Part shown: in pieces, positions 54,461 through 64,000 of the stretch
Layout: each line of letters starts with the position of its first letter
Position numbering within the stretch: position 1 is the stretch's first letter
Assembly: GCF_007753095.1 (NCBI RefSeq)
Contig: NZ_CP036348.1
Span: 930,001-994,000, forward strand
Length of the DNA stretch: 64,000 nt
Direction of reading: 5' to 3'
From: Rosistilla carotiformis
Lineage (GTDB): Bacteria; Planctomycetota; Planctomycetia; Pirellulales; Pirellulaceae
Made by a program: the position numbers and the translations under genes
The notes under the pieces: model-generated
The model's database searches: none
Told to the model about the DNA's origin: nothing
The model's input: only the letters and a program-made list of their open reading frames with translations

Positions 54461-55894
54461 ATGGTGACGGAAGAAGCCGCCAATCGTGAATCCGCTGCTG
54501 GCCTGTGGTGTAAATCCCCCTTGAAGCTTTTGTTTTCGGAACGTGAGACCTTTCGACTCGCTCGCTTTTTTTGCGCCGCGTTGGTTGCGGTTTCGTGTCT
54601 TGTTGTGGGCTGTGGCAGCGATCGCGAATTTCCTTCGCGACCGCTGACGTTGATCTGCCCTTGGTCGGCGGGAGGTGGCACCGATCGGATCGCGCGGCAG
54701 GTGGCGGTGCAGTTGGAAGAAGAGTTGGGTGTTCCGGTGAACGTCGTCAACGCAACCGGCGGTGGCGGCGTGACGGGGCATTCTCGCGGCGCGTTGGCCA
54801 GTCCCGATGGATACACGCTGACCCTGGCGACGGTCGAATTAAACATGCTGCATCATCGCGGCTTGAGCGCCATCGGCCCCGATGATTACCAACCGCTGGG
54901 ATTGCTGAACCGCGATCCGGCGGCGTTGTTCGTTCACAAGCGTTCCGACTGGCACAGCTTGGCCGATGTGGAAGCCGCGTTGGCCGAGAGAGCTGAACCG
55001 ATGAACGCTTCCGGCACCGCAGCGGGTGGAATTTGGCATGCAGCTCTGATTGGCTGGGTCGCCCAGTGTGGATTGCCAAGCGAATCGGTGAACTGGATTT
55101 CGATCAACGGTGCGGCCCCGTCGCTGCAAGAGCTGATGGCCGGCGGCATCGATCTGGTCTGCTGTTCGATCCCCGAAGCCCGTGCGATGCTCGATGCTGG
55201 CGAAATCCGCTGTCTCGGACTGATGGCCGACGAGCGATCCCCCGCGGCTCCCGATGTGCCGACGTTTCGCGAGCAAGGAGACGATTGGAGTCTATCCAGT
55301 TGGCGCGGCCTGTTGTGCCCGCACGGCGTGCCGCCAGAGCGGGTAGCGGTGCTGGAAGCTGCGGTCGACAGACTCTCTCGCAGTCCGAAATTCGCGGAGT
55401 TCATGGACTCTGGCGGGTTTCAGACGTCGATCGCCGACGCGTCGGAGTTTACGGAGTTCTTGAGTCGATCGGATCGACAATTTGCCGAGACGCTCGGCAG
55501 CCCCGCGTTTGTCCAATCGCAAACAGCGGTGGTCCGTCCCTATTTCTTTCCGATCTGCTTGGGGATTCTAGGGCTGATCTTTGTCGTGCCGGCTTGCCGC
55601 AGCCAAGCCGCGGTTGCAACCGAACCGTCGGTGGCGGAGGAAAGCGACGACAGTTCGCCATCGCGTTGGATTCGCCCGGTCGTTGTGATCTTGGCGGTGA
55701 TCGCTTTTGTCGCGACCTGTGAAACGATTGGTTATGTGTTGGCGACCGCTGTGTTGATGTGGCTGCTTGCGATCGTCTTTGGTGCGACGCGGCGGCAGAC
55801 CGTCGCAGTGACGCTGTTGGCCGCACCACTGCTGTATCAATTGTTCGCTCGGACGTTGGGCGTTCCGTTGCCCTGGGGGTGGCTGGGGTGGTAG
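54461..55894 (+). CDS. TctC-TctB fusion: lipoprotein solute-binding domain joined to the small membrane subunit
   Basis: A 477-residue protein. The N-terminal ~50 residues end in a lipobox V-V-G-C (Cys51). Residues about 55-350 are a Bug/TctC solute-binding domain ('RPLTLICPWSAGGGTDRIARQVA', 'NVVNATGGGGVTGHSRGA', 'PDVPTFREQGDDW'). The C-terminal part (about 365-477) contains four hydrophobic helices like TctB, the small membrane subunit of tripartite tricarboxylate transporters. In most bacteria these are separate proteins. The start at 54461 follows the sialidase stop closely; the frame is open from 54425, overlapping the sialidase end. Its stop overlaps the TctA start. Confidence 0.88.
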   Translation: MVTEEAANRESAAGLWCKSPLKLLFSERETFRLARFFCAALVAVSCLVVGCGSDREFPSRPLTLICPWSAGGGTDRIARQVAVQLEEELGVPVNVVNATGGGGVTGHSRGALASPDGYTLTLATVELNMLHHRGLSAIGPDDYQPLGLLNRDPAALFVHKRSDWHSLADVEAALAERAEPMNASGTAAGGIWHAALIGWVAQCGLPSESVNWISINGAAPSLQELMAGGIDLVCCSIPEARAMLDAGEIRCLGLMADERSPAAPDVPTFREQGDDWSLSSWRGLLCPHGVPPERVAVLEAAVDRLSRSPKFAEFMDSGGFQTSIADASEFTEFLSRSDRQFAETLGSPAFVQSQTAVVRPYFFPICLGILGLIFVVPACRSQAAVATEPSVAEESDDSSPSRWIRPVVVILAVIAFVATCETIGYVLATAVLMWLLAIVFGATRRQTVAVTLLAAPLLYQLFARTLGVPLPWGWLGW

Positions 55895-57447
55895 ATATCG
55901 GAGCATTCACCGAAGCCGCGGCGCAAGTCTTTGCCCGCGGCGATGTCTGGTTGATCGTGATCGCTGCTGCGTTGTACGGCGTGTTTGTCGGCGCGATCCC
56001 TGGACTGACGGCAACGATGGCGGTGGCGTTGTTTGTGCCGATGGCCTATTGGTTGGATCCGATCGCGGCGATTGCGGCGATCATTACGATGGCCGCCTGT
56101 GCGATCTTCGCCGGCGATCTTCCGACGGTGCTGCTGCGGATTCCCGGCACCCCCGCGTCGGCCGCTTATGTCGACGACGCTTACGCATTTACGCGTCGCG
56201 GCGAAGCGCAACGCGTCTTGCGTTTGGGACTGGTCTGCAGCGTGATCGGCGGAATCTTTGGGGCGATCGCGATGATGATGCTTGGCGGCTGGCTCGCTCA
56301 AGCCGCGGGTTGGTTCTCCGTCACCGAGTACTTTTGGTTGTTCCTAATCGGACTGACGTGTGCGGTGATCGTCGCCGAGGGGCCTCGCAGCAAAGCGGTT
56401 TTAAGCCTGTTGCTGGGTTTGTTCTTTTCGACGATCGGGCTGAGTGCGGCGCATCAAGAACCTCGCTTCACGCTGGGGATCGCTTCGCTCTATTCCGGGA
56501 TCTCCTTTATCCCTGCGATGATCGGACTGTTTGGAATGTCCGAAGTGTTGCTGAACCTTGTCGACGGTGCGGCGCCCGCCAAGCCACGTCCGCCAGTCGA
56601 GTCGGCGTTGCAACGATCCACGCATTCGCTGGCGCTCACTTTGCAAGAAATCGGCGACCGCCTGCGACGACGCAAAATGTCGACGTTACGGTCCGGAGGG
56701 ATTGGCGTTCTGATTGGGATGCTTCCCGGGGCCGGATGTGACATCGCGTCGTGGGTTGCGTTTGCTGCATCGCGGCGGATGCAGCAGAAAGCTCCAACGG
56801 TCACTGGCGACGAGGGCGAAGTCGAATCGCAGCGTCGCTCGCTCGATTCGATCGGCGATGCAACGACGGCTAACAACGCTTCGCTGGCGGGCAGCTGGAT
56901 CCCGGCACTCGTCTTCGGGATCCCGGGCGATTCGATTACCGCGATCGTGATCGGTGTTCTGATGATGAAGAACCTGACTCCTGGGCCTCAGATTTTCGAC
57001 GAACAACTGCCGCTGGTCTATTCGATCTACCTGCTGTTCATCCTCGCCAACCTAGTCCTGCTGCCTGTCGGTTTGTTGGCGATTCGTGTCAGCGGGACGA
57101 TCGTGCAGATTCCCAAAGCGGTCCTGTTTCCATTGATCGTCGCGTTTTGCGTGACCGGTTCGTATGCCCTCAACGGCAGCCTGTTCGATGTCTTAACGAT
57201 GTTGGCGATGGGCATCTTGGGTTTTGTCTTGGTCCGGTTGCAAATGCCAACGGCTCCGGTCGTGTTGGGAATCATCTTGGGCGGACCGCTGGAAGAACGC
57301 TTGGTTCAATCGCTAACCGCAGCCAACGGGAACATCGCCGGTCTCGTCCAACGACCGCTCTCGATCGCCTTGGCCACCCTGTTTGTCGTTTTGGTTGGCT
57401 CGATGCTCGTCGAATCCTTCCGCCGCCGCGATCGCCAAGCGACGTAA
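55888..57447 (+). CDS. tctA: Tripartite tricarboxylate transporter large subunit TctA
   Basis: A 519-residue inner-membrane protein with about 12 hydrophobic helices. The family signature 'GAIPGLTATMAVALFVPMAYWLDP' is at the first helices, with 'VLLRIPGTPASAAYVDDAYAFTRRGEA' close to the usual 'LNIPGTPAS...DGY' and a second 'GIGVLIGMLPGAGCDIASWVAF' repeat half. The GTG start at 55888 overlaps the stop of the TctC-TctB gene by seven bases and has GGGGG upstream. Transport of a carboxylated compound, driven by the proton or sodium gradient, is expected; the neighbouring sialidase suggests a sugar acid. The gene ends 20-30 bp before array 2. Confidence 0.93.
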   Translation: MVDIGAFTEAAAQVFARGDVWLIVIAAALYGVFVGAIPGLTATMAVALFVPMAYWLDPIAAIAAIITMAACAIFAGDLPTVLLRIPGTPASAAYVDDAYAFTRRGEAQRVLRLGLVCSVIGGIFGAIAMMMLGGWLAQAAGWFSVTEYFWLFLIGLTCAVIVAEGPRSKAVLSLLLGLFFSTIGLSAAHQEPRFTLGIASLYSGISFIPAMIGLFGMSEVLLNLVDGAAPAKPRPPVESALQRSTHSLALTLQEIGDRLRRRKMSTLRSGGIGVLIGMLPGAGCDIASWVAFAASRRMQQKAPTVTGDEGEVESQRRSLDSIGDATTANNASLAGSWIPALVFGIPGDSITAIVIGVLMMKNLTPGPQIFDEQLPLVYSIYLLFILANLVLLPVGLLAIRVSGTIVQIPKAVLFPLIVAFCVTGSYALNGSLFDVLTMLAMGILGFVLVRLQMPTAPVVLGIILGGPLEERLVQSLTAANGNIAGLVQRPLSIALATLFVVLVGSMLVESFRRRDRQAT

Positions 57448-57469
57448 ATTTGATTTGCTTCGCTGGTTT

Positions 57470-58838
57470 GCGTCCCCTTTCAAACTTCGTTGCGAGAGCG
57501 AAGTGACAGGGCTTCACCCTCCCGGCGAAGCAGGGAGGGTCGGAAAACGAGCCTTCCAGCGAGTTTTCTGGGGAGGGCCTACCACAAGGTTGGGCCGGCC
57601 CGGATTTGCCGCGCGTCGCCCCTCCCCGAACTTCGCTTCGCTTGTTCGACCCTCCACTGTCAAATTCGTTTGCGGGAGGGTGAAGTGTTAGGAACCTTCA
57701 CCCGCCCGGCGAAGCAGGGAGGGTCGAGAAACAAGCGTTTAGCGGGTTTTCCGGGGAGGGCCTACCACGAGGTTAGACCGGCCTGGATTTGCCGCGTGCC
57801 GCCCCTCCCCGAACTTCGCTTCGCTCGTTCGACCCTCCCCTACCAAACTTCGTTTGGGGGAGGGTGAAGCGTTAGGAACCTTCACCCGCCCGGCGAAGCA
57901 GGGAGGGTCGAGAAACAAGCGTTTAGCGGGTTTTCCGGGGAGGGCCTACCACGAGGTTAGACCGGCCTGGATTTGCCGCGTGCCGCCCCTCCCCGAACTT
58001 CGCTTCGCTCGTTCGACCCTCCCCTACCAAACTTCGTTTGGGGGAGGGTGAAGTGTTAGGAAACTTCACCCGCCCGGCTAAGCAGGGGGGGCAAAAAGCA
58101 AGCGTTTAGCGAGTTTTTCGGGGAGGTCCTACCACGAGGTTAGACCGACTCGGATTTGCCGCGCGTCGCCCCTCCCCGAACTTGGCTTCGCTCGTTCGAC
58201 CCTCCCCTACCAAACTTCGTTTGGGGGAGGGTGAAGCGTTACGAATCTTCACCCGCCCGGCGAAGCAGAGGGGGTCGGAAAACAAGCGTTTAGCGAGTTT
58301 TTCGGGGAGGGCCTACCACAAGGTTGGGCCGGCCCGGATTTGCCGCGCGTCGCCCCTCCCCGAACTTCGCTTCGCTCGTTCGACCCTCCCCTACCAAACT
58401 TCGTTTGGGGGAGGGTGAAGCGTTACGAATCTTCACCCGCCCGGCGAAGCAGGGAGGGTCGAAAAACAAGCGTTTAGCGAGTTTTCCGGGGAGGGCCCAC
58501 CACAAGGTTGCACCGGCCCGGATTTGTCGCGCGTCGCCCCTCCCCGAACTTCACTTCGCTCGTTCGCCCCTCCCCTACCAAACTTCGTTTGGGGGGGCGG
58601 GTGAAGTGTTAGGAATCTTCACCCGCACGGCGAAGCAGGGAGGGTCGGGAAACAAGCGTTTAGCGAGTTTTCCGGGGAGGGCCTACCACAAGGTTGGACC
58701 GACTCGGATTTGCCGCGTGTTGCCCCTCCCCGAACTTCGCTTAGTTCGTTCGACCCTCCCCTGCCAAACTTCGTTTGGGGGAGGGTGAAGTCATCAGTGC
58801 TTCACGCGGCGAAGCTGAAGGGGGCGATGAGCGAGCGT
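57470..58838. repeat. Tandem array 2: seven ~184-bp units, same architecture as array 1
   Basis: The anchor GAAACAAGCGTTTAGCG (with variants) recurs at 57543, 57728, 57912, about 58096, 58278, 58461 and about 58647, spacing 182-185 bp, with a truncated copy running into the queC stop. The arms match array 1: GGGAGGGTCG with CGACCCTCCC, the CGGGGAGG/CCCTCCCCGAA inner stem, CAAAC-ttc-GTTTG and GGGTGAAG/CTTCACCC. The loops differ (for example 'CCTACCACGAGGTTAGACC'). The two arrays are therefore diverged relatives with conserved folding, one on each side of the sialidase/Tct cassette. Confidence 0.92.
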
Positions 58839-59525
58839 TTAGCCAGCGAGGCTGGGGTCGGTGAGGTCGTTTTCGGCAAAGCCTTTGTTGCGCAGCAGGC
58901 AGGCGTCGCAGTGGCCGCAGGGCTGGCCGTCGGCGGGATCGTAACAGCTGAGCGTCAGGCCGTAGTCGACGCCTAACTTAAGTCCCTGGGCGATGATCTC
59001 TGCTTTGGTCAAATCGATCAGCGGCGCATGGATCTTGATCGCGTCGTCCGCGGATTCGACGCCAACTTTGGTCGCCAAGTTGGCCAGCCGCTGGAACTGT
59101 TCGATAAACGCGGGGCGACAATCGGGATAGCCGCTGTAGTCCAATGCGTTGACGCCGATGTAGATGTCGCGGGCGTCGAGCGTTTCGGCCCAGGCAAGGG
59201 CCAGCGACAGGAAGACCGTATTGCGGGCGGGGACATAGGTGACCGGAATCGCATCGTCGATCTGATCGATCGAATCGTGTTTGGGGACCGCGATCTCGCT
59301 GGTCAGGGCCGATCCGCCGAACTGCCCCAAGTTGATATCGACGACGACATGCTTGGCGACGCCTAGATGATCCGCGACGCGGCGGGCGCAATCGAGTTCG
59401 TTTTCGTGACGCTGGCCGTAACGGAAACTGATCGCATGCGGATCGAAGCCATCGCGGCGAGCGATCGCCAGACAGGTGGCGGAATCGAGTCCACCGGACA
59501 AGAGGACAACGGCTGGTTTCGTCAT
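58839..59525 (-). CDS. queC: 7-cyano-7-deazaguanine synthase QueC
   Basis: A 228-residue enzyme that turns 7-carboxy-7-deazaguanine and ammonia into preQ0 with ATP, for queuosine synthesis. The PP-loop is S-G-G-L-D-S (10-15). The zinc ligands are Cys194, Cys203, Cys206 and Cys209 ([16 protein letters not shown]). '[18 protein letters not shown]' is also diagnostic. The TAA stop lies inside the last, degraded repeat copy of array 2, which supplies the final few codons. ATG 59525 was chosen; a GTG two codons upstream is possible. Other queuosine genes are not in the window. Confidence 0.96.
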   Translation of the reverse strand: MTKPAVVLLSGGLDSATCLAIARRDGFDPHAISFRYGQRHENELDCARRVADHLGVAKHVVVDINLGQFGGSALTSEIAVPKHDSIDQIDDAIPVTYVPARNTVFLSLALAWAETLDARDIYIGVNALDYSGYPDCRPAFIEQFQRLANLATKVGVESADDAIKIHAPLIDLTKAEIIAQGLKLGVDYGLTLSCYDPADGQPCGHCDACLLRNKGFAENDLTDPSLAG

Positions 59526-59558
59526 TTGCACTGCTTTCTAAAACGCGTCGTGATTCGA

Positions 59559-61040
59559 TCAGCGAGCGGTCGAGGCATCGGCGGCATATTGCTGCAGATA
59601 CTTTTTCACTTTCAGTTTCCGCGCCGTGTTCTCGCTGCTCATAAAACGTATCTTGCCGAAAACATCCCGTTCTTGCCAGGCGCGGTCGTAACGCCCCAAG
59701 ACCCAAAAGATGCCCGAATACGAATTCGGATCGCGACCATCGACAGCGTATTTGTTGTTCAATTCAAGCATCACCTGCAACGCGGCCTGCGGTGTGGGGG
59801 TCCATTCCAAAATCTTCTTGCCCCACAACATCCGCAAATAATTGTGCATCCGCCCCTCGCGAACCAATTGCCGCTGAGCCGCGTTCCAGAGGTCGTCGTG
59901 CGTTTTCGCAGCTTCGAATTCCTCTAGCGAGTAGATGAATTCACGCTCGTCGTCGGCGTGTTCTCCCAGCGTTTGTTGAGCCCAGTCGGGGAGCGATTCG
60001 TAGCGATCGTAGTCGCGGCGGTGGGTGCAAAAATTGAAACCGACCTCGCGCCATGTGATCAATTCGTCCAGAAAGCTCTCCGCCTCTTCGCTCATTCCCC
60101 ACCAACCCTCGCGCGATCCGCTCGCCTTCGCAGCCAAGCGATCGGGAGACCATTGTTCGCGCTCGACGATGGCGGCAAAGACATCGTGCGTCGAGATCTG
60201 GCCAAAGTGCAGGTAGGGGGAGAGACCGCTGGACGCGTCGGATTCGGGTTGGTTGCGATCCTCACCGTATCGCGGCAAGCGTTGCGAGATGAATGAATCG
60301 AGCGTCGCCGCGGCGGCGGCAGAACCTCCGTCGAACGCGGCCGGTCCGACCTCGTGATCGATCGGCAGCGCGGACAACTGTTCCGGCGACGCTTCCAGCA
60401 TCGTATCGGTCGCTTCGGGCCAACGCTCAAGAATCGCGTCGGGGATCGGTGGCGGTGGGGACAATCGGAAGCCTTGCAGCGGCGCCAGCTTGGGCATCTC
60501 GCTCAGATGCGGCTTGAGATTCTTTTGCAGGAAGCGACGGAAATCGTGCGCTCTGGCAAAGACTTTTTCGGTGGCGCGGATCGGCAACAGGCCGTTGGAA
60601 TCGACAGCTTGCATCGCCACATCGACCTGCCGCGAGACCAACCGCAACATCGCGGGGATGAAGAAGCAGGGAAAGTCATCGGTCACGATCGCACAAGCGT
60701 CGCGAGCGAACTGTTGGAGCAGTCCTCGTCCCTCGCCGACGCTTGGTTCGACGTAGGCGTAGTAGCGGAGATTGGCATCGGCCAGGGCAGCGCGGTTGTC
60801 GGCCATCCCCTGCAAGACGAAGCGGTGCAGCCGGTCGCTGGCACAGGGGTAATCGCAACGCAAGGCTTCGAGCACGATCAGCGGCCGGCCGAGTTCTTGC
60901 GCGAGAGACGCCGCGTGTTGCAGCGAAAAGTTATAGCGAGTCCGCCGGTTGGCGATCATCCAATAGAGGACAAACTGTCCGTCGGGGCGGACCGATTTCG
61001 CGTTGAGGTCGCGGATACGCAGTTCGGGGATGCGGGTCAT
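59559..61040 (-). CDS. Class II CPD photolyase
   Basis: A 493-residue FAD enzyme repairing UV-induced cyclobutane pyrimidine dimers with blue light. Class II marks: the N-terminal 'GQFVLYWMIANRRTRYNFSL', the FAD-binding 'SGLSPYLHFGQIS', 'SFLDELITWREVGFNFC' and the C-terminal 'EGRMHNYLRMLWGKKILEWT' and 'NNKYAVDGRDPNSYSGIFWVLGRYDRAW'. This class occurs in plants and animals but also in planctomycetes. The gene is 33 bases upstream of queC and 46 bases downstream of hemB, all on the minus strand, so a loose operon is possible. Confidence 0.94.
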   Translation of the reverse strand: MTRIPELRIRDLNAKSVRPDGQFVLYWMIANRRTRYNFSLQHAASLAQELGRPLIVLEALRCDYPCASDRLHRFVLQGMADNRAALADANLRYYAYVEPSVGEGRGLLQQFARDACAIVTDDFPCFFIPAMLRLVSRQVDVAMQAVDSNGLLPIRATEKVFARAHDFRRFLQKNLKPHLSEMPKLAPLQGFRLSPPPPIPDAILERWPEATDTMLEASPEQLSALPIDHEVGPAAFDGGSAAAAATLDSFISQRLPRYGEDRNQPESDASSGLSPYLHFGQISTHDVFAAIVEREQWSPDRLAAKASGSREGWWGMSEEAESFLDELITWREVGFNFCTHRRDYDRYESLPDWAQQTLGEHADDEREFIYSLEEFEAAKTHDDLWNAAQRQLVREGRMHNYLRMLWGKKILEWTPTPQAALQVMLELNNKYAVDGRDPNSYSGIFWVLGRYDRAWQERDVFGKIRFMSSENTARKLKVKKYLQQYAADASTAR

Positions 61041-61086
61041 TCAAGGCTTTCGGTGCACGAGCTGGTCGACTTGCCTCGCAAAACAA

Positions 61087-62437
<1,351 letters not shown>

Positions 62438-63178
62438 ATGTTTGGCTGGCGATTACTCACGATTGCTGCGATCGCAATCACAAGCTGTCTTCTTCCGCGC
62501 CAGTTGAGTAGTGCGGGGACGGGCAGTCGGCCGGGCCAAAACAGTGGCAGCGATCTGCGGATCGCCTCCCCCGACATCAGCTCCGCCGGCTGGAAACCGA
62601 TGGTTGAACTCGTCGGTCTGCTCGGCTGGGTGCCGCGCAACGGAACCGCAACCTACCACAATGACGGTGGGCAGATCGTCGGCCGGTCGGTTGTTGGCAG
62701 CCCGACGTCGCTGCTGTGCACCGAAAAGGAATACGCCGATTTCGAACTGACGTTTGAAGTCCTGCTGGACGACAAATTGAACTCCGGCGTCCAGGTTCGC
62801 TCGTTCAGCAAGAAGGATGTCAACGGCGGACGCGTTTGCGGGCCTCAGATCGAGATCGAAGCGTTGTCGGACGATCCGAACAACGCGTGCGAATCGGGCT
62901 ACATCTACAGCGAAGGGACCGGCCGCGGTTGGCTGAGCGAAAATCGAATCATCGACGACGTGATGATCAACGGCCAGTGGAATCGATTTGTAATCCGTGT
63001 CGTTGGACCGCGAATTCAGACGTGGGTCAACGGCCGCAAAGTCGAAGATCTGTTGGACGAGAACTCACCCGCAACCGGCTTCATCGGCTTGCAAGTCCAC
63101 AGCGTCCCCAACGGCACTCCGCCGCTGGAAGTCCGCTGGCGCGATCTGCGAATCCGCGAACTGCCCACCGGCGGCTGA
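62438..63178 (+). CDS. DUF1080 (3-keto-disaccharide hydrolase-like) protein
   Basis: A 246-residue exported protein. A signal segment ('LLTIAAIAITSCLLP') precedes a concanavalin-like jelly roll. The DUF1080 marks are 'TEKEYADFELTFEVLLDDKLNSGVQVRSF', 'VCGPQIEIEALSD', 'GQWNRFVIRVVGPRIQTWVNGRKVEDLLD' and 'GFIGLQVHS'. The family, very common in planctomycetes, includes 3-keto-disaccharide/glucoside hydrolases. No oxidoreductase partner is adjacent, so the substrate is open. Confidence 0.93.
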   Translation: MFGWRLLTIAAIAITSCLLPRQLSSAGTGSRPGQNSGSDLRIASPDISSAGWKPMVELVGLLGWVPRNGTATYHNDGGQIVGRSVVGSPTSLLCTEKEYADFELTFEVLLDDKLNSGVQVRSFSKKDVNGGRVCGPQIEIEALSDDPNNACESGYIYSEGTGRGWLSENRIIDDVMINGQWNRFVIRVVGPRIQTWVNGRKVEDLLDENSPATGFIGLQVHSVPNGTPPLEVRWRDLRIRELPTGG

Positions 63179-63285
63179 GTTTGCACGGGTGGCCACTCGA
63201 CTCCGCCGAGCGCCTTTTTTCAATAGCTTCGTAGACCAACAAACGGTCCACGCCACCAAAGCAGCAAGCAACAACTCAACCTCTC

Positions 63286-64000
63286 CTAAACAACCGACGT
63301 CGCGATTGCCGCATCTTCGTTGATCTGGCAGATCAATTCCTCTAGCACGCGAGCGGCGTCATCGTGAGCGACCTGGCAGGTTCCGGCAGCGGTGTGCCCG
63401 CCGCCGTTGTACTTCAGGCACAGCTCGCCAACATCGGTGCTGCAGCTGCGGTCGAAGATCGACTTGCCGATCGTAAAGACAGTATTCTGCTGCATCTTTC
63501 CCCACAGCACGTGCATCGAAATATTGCACTCGGGAAACAGCGAATAGATCGTAAAGCGGTTGGTCGCATAGATCGTCTTTTCATCGCGGAGATCCAAGAC
63601 GACGAGATTTCCATAGACGGTCGAACATCGTCGGATCTGCTTCTTCGCTTGCGATTCATGCGCGCGGTAAATGGTGATTCGCTCTTGGACATCGGGAAGC
63701 GCAAGGATTTGGTCGATTGAATAGCTTTTGCAACAATCGATCAAATCCATCATCAATTGATAGTTTGATATCCGGAAGTCGTGGAATCGTCCAAGCCCGG
63801 TACGGGCATCCATCAGGAACGACAGGAGTCCCCAACCGCTCGGATTCAAAACCTCCTCGAGATCAAATTTTGCCGAATCGGCTTTGTCGACCGCCTGCAT
63901 CATGTCTTCGCCAATTTCGGGAAAGCGTTGCTTGCCGCCGTAGTAGTCGTAGACGACGCGTGCCGCGGAATCGGCCCCAGGAATCAAAATGTAGTCGTCG
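63286..64000 (-). CDS. DHH-family phosphoesterase, C-terminal part (cut by window edge)
   Basis: Only the C-terminal ~238 residues are present; the frame stays open to the last base. The end carries the DHHA1 signature 'YNGGGHTAAGTCQVAHDD', which binds substrate in DHH phosphoesterases such as oligoribonucleases, exopolyphosphatase-like proteins and RecJ-like nucleases. The DHH catalytic domain must lie outside the window. The segment 'VVLDLRDEKTIYATNRFTIYSLFPECNISMHVLWGKMQQNTVFTIGKSIF' region is typical of exopolyphosphatase-like members. The substrate cannot be chosen from this half. Confidence 0.85.
   Translation of the reverse strand, partial: DDYILIPGADSAARVVYDYYGGKQRFPEIGEDMMQAVDKADSAKFDLEEVLNPSGWGLLSFLMDARTGLGRFHDFRISNYQLMMDLIDCCKSYSIDQILALPDVQERITIYRAHESQAKKQIRRCSTVYGNLVVLDLRDEKTIYATNRFTIYSLFPECNISMHVLWGKMQQNTVFTIGKSIFDRSCSTDVGELCLKYNGGGHTAAGTCQVAHDDAARVLEELICQINEDAAIATSVV

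Noticed and set aside
51522-58838. CRISPR array
   Set aside because: Units of ~181-184 bp are similar over their whole length, there are no short repeats alternating with unique spacers, and no cas genes are nearby.

Overview
The window comes from a planctomycete, most likely a relative of Rhodopirellula (Pirellulales). The evidence is a PSD1/DUF1549-DUF1553 cytochrome protein, a prepilin-like DUF1559 protein with its lipoprotein partner, a very large PVC-type CxxCH 'membrane-bound dehydrogenase', a DUF1080 protein, an ECF sigma factor of the planctomycete type, Ser/Thr kinases and moderately high GC. No rRNA, tRNA, CRISPR array or prophage was found. No database search was possible, so family names rest on motifs and architecture.

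0-8.4 kb (mostly minus strand): the first codons of a probable DUF1501 gene at the left edge, a PSD1 cytochrome protein carrying an inserted discoidin-like domain, and a short remnant of a GntR-type regulator. A small lipoprotein gene is split by a complete 1,819-bp insertion sequence with a 9-bp target duplication. Its DUF1559 partner follows, then an intact FadR-like GntR regulator. The remnant and the intact regulator end share their downstream DNA, so two related regulator-plus-target cassettes appear to have been rearranged here.

8.4-24.5 kb: an FHA-EAL protein; an AAA+ ATPase next to a 1,070-residue Ser/Thr kinase that appears fused to a tubulin/FtsZ-like GTPase domain; a membrane-anchored hypothetical protein; an ECF sigma factor; serC-serA (serine biosynthesis); rplU; a second membrane-anchored Ser/Thr kinase; a short-chain dehydrogenase; and a degenerate HD-GYP protein.

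24.8-36.0 kb: a minus-strand block of two large TPR proteins followed by ExbB/TolQ and two ExbD/TolR proteins (a Tol/Ton-like energiser), two diverged tandem paralogues with terminal membrane anchors, malate dehydrogenase, and an alpha/beta-hydrolase lacking its nucleophile.

36.1-42.5 kb: a membrane-anchored TPR protein, then a flagellar block (FlgN-like chaperone, solitary HATPase-like protein, flgB, flgC, fliE, fliF). The block stops after fliF: fliG does not follow.

42.6-51 kb: the 1,267-residue PVC-type CxxCH protein, a gene-poor stretch, a small membrane protein, a Ski2-like helicase and a divergent 73-residue protein.

51.5-58.8 kb: two arrays of ~180-184-bp tandem repeats. Each unit can fold into nested hairpins. 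The arrays bracket a three-gene cassette of a secreted sialidase-like protein, a TctC-TctB fusion and TctA (tripartite tricarboxylate transporter).

58.8-64 kb: queC, a class II CPD photolyase, hemB, a DUF1080 protein and a DHH phosphoesterase cut by the right edge.

The strongest candidates for something new are the ATPase/kinase-tubulin pair, the paired structured repeat arrays around the sialidase/Tct cassette, and the exact reconstruction of the IS-split lipoprotein gene.
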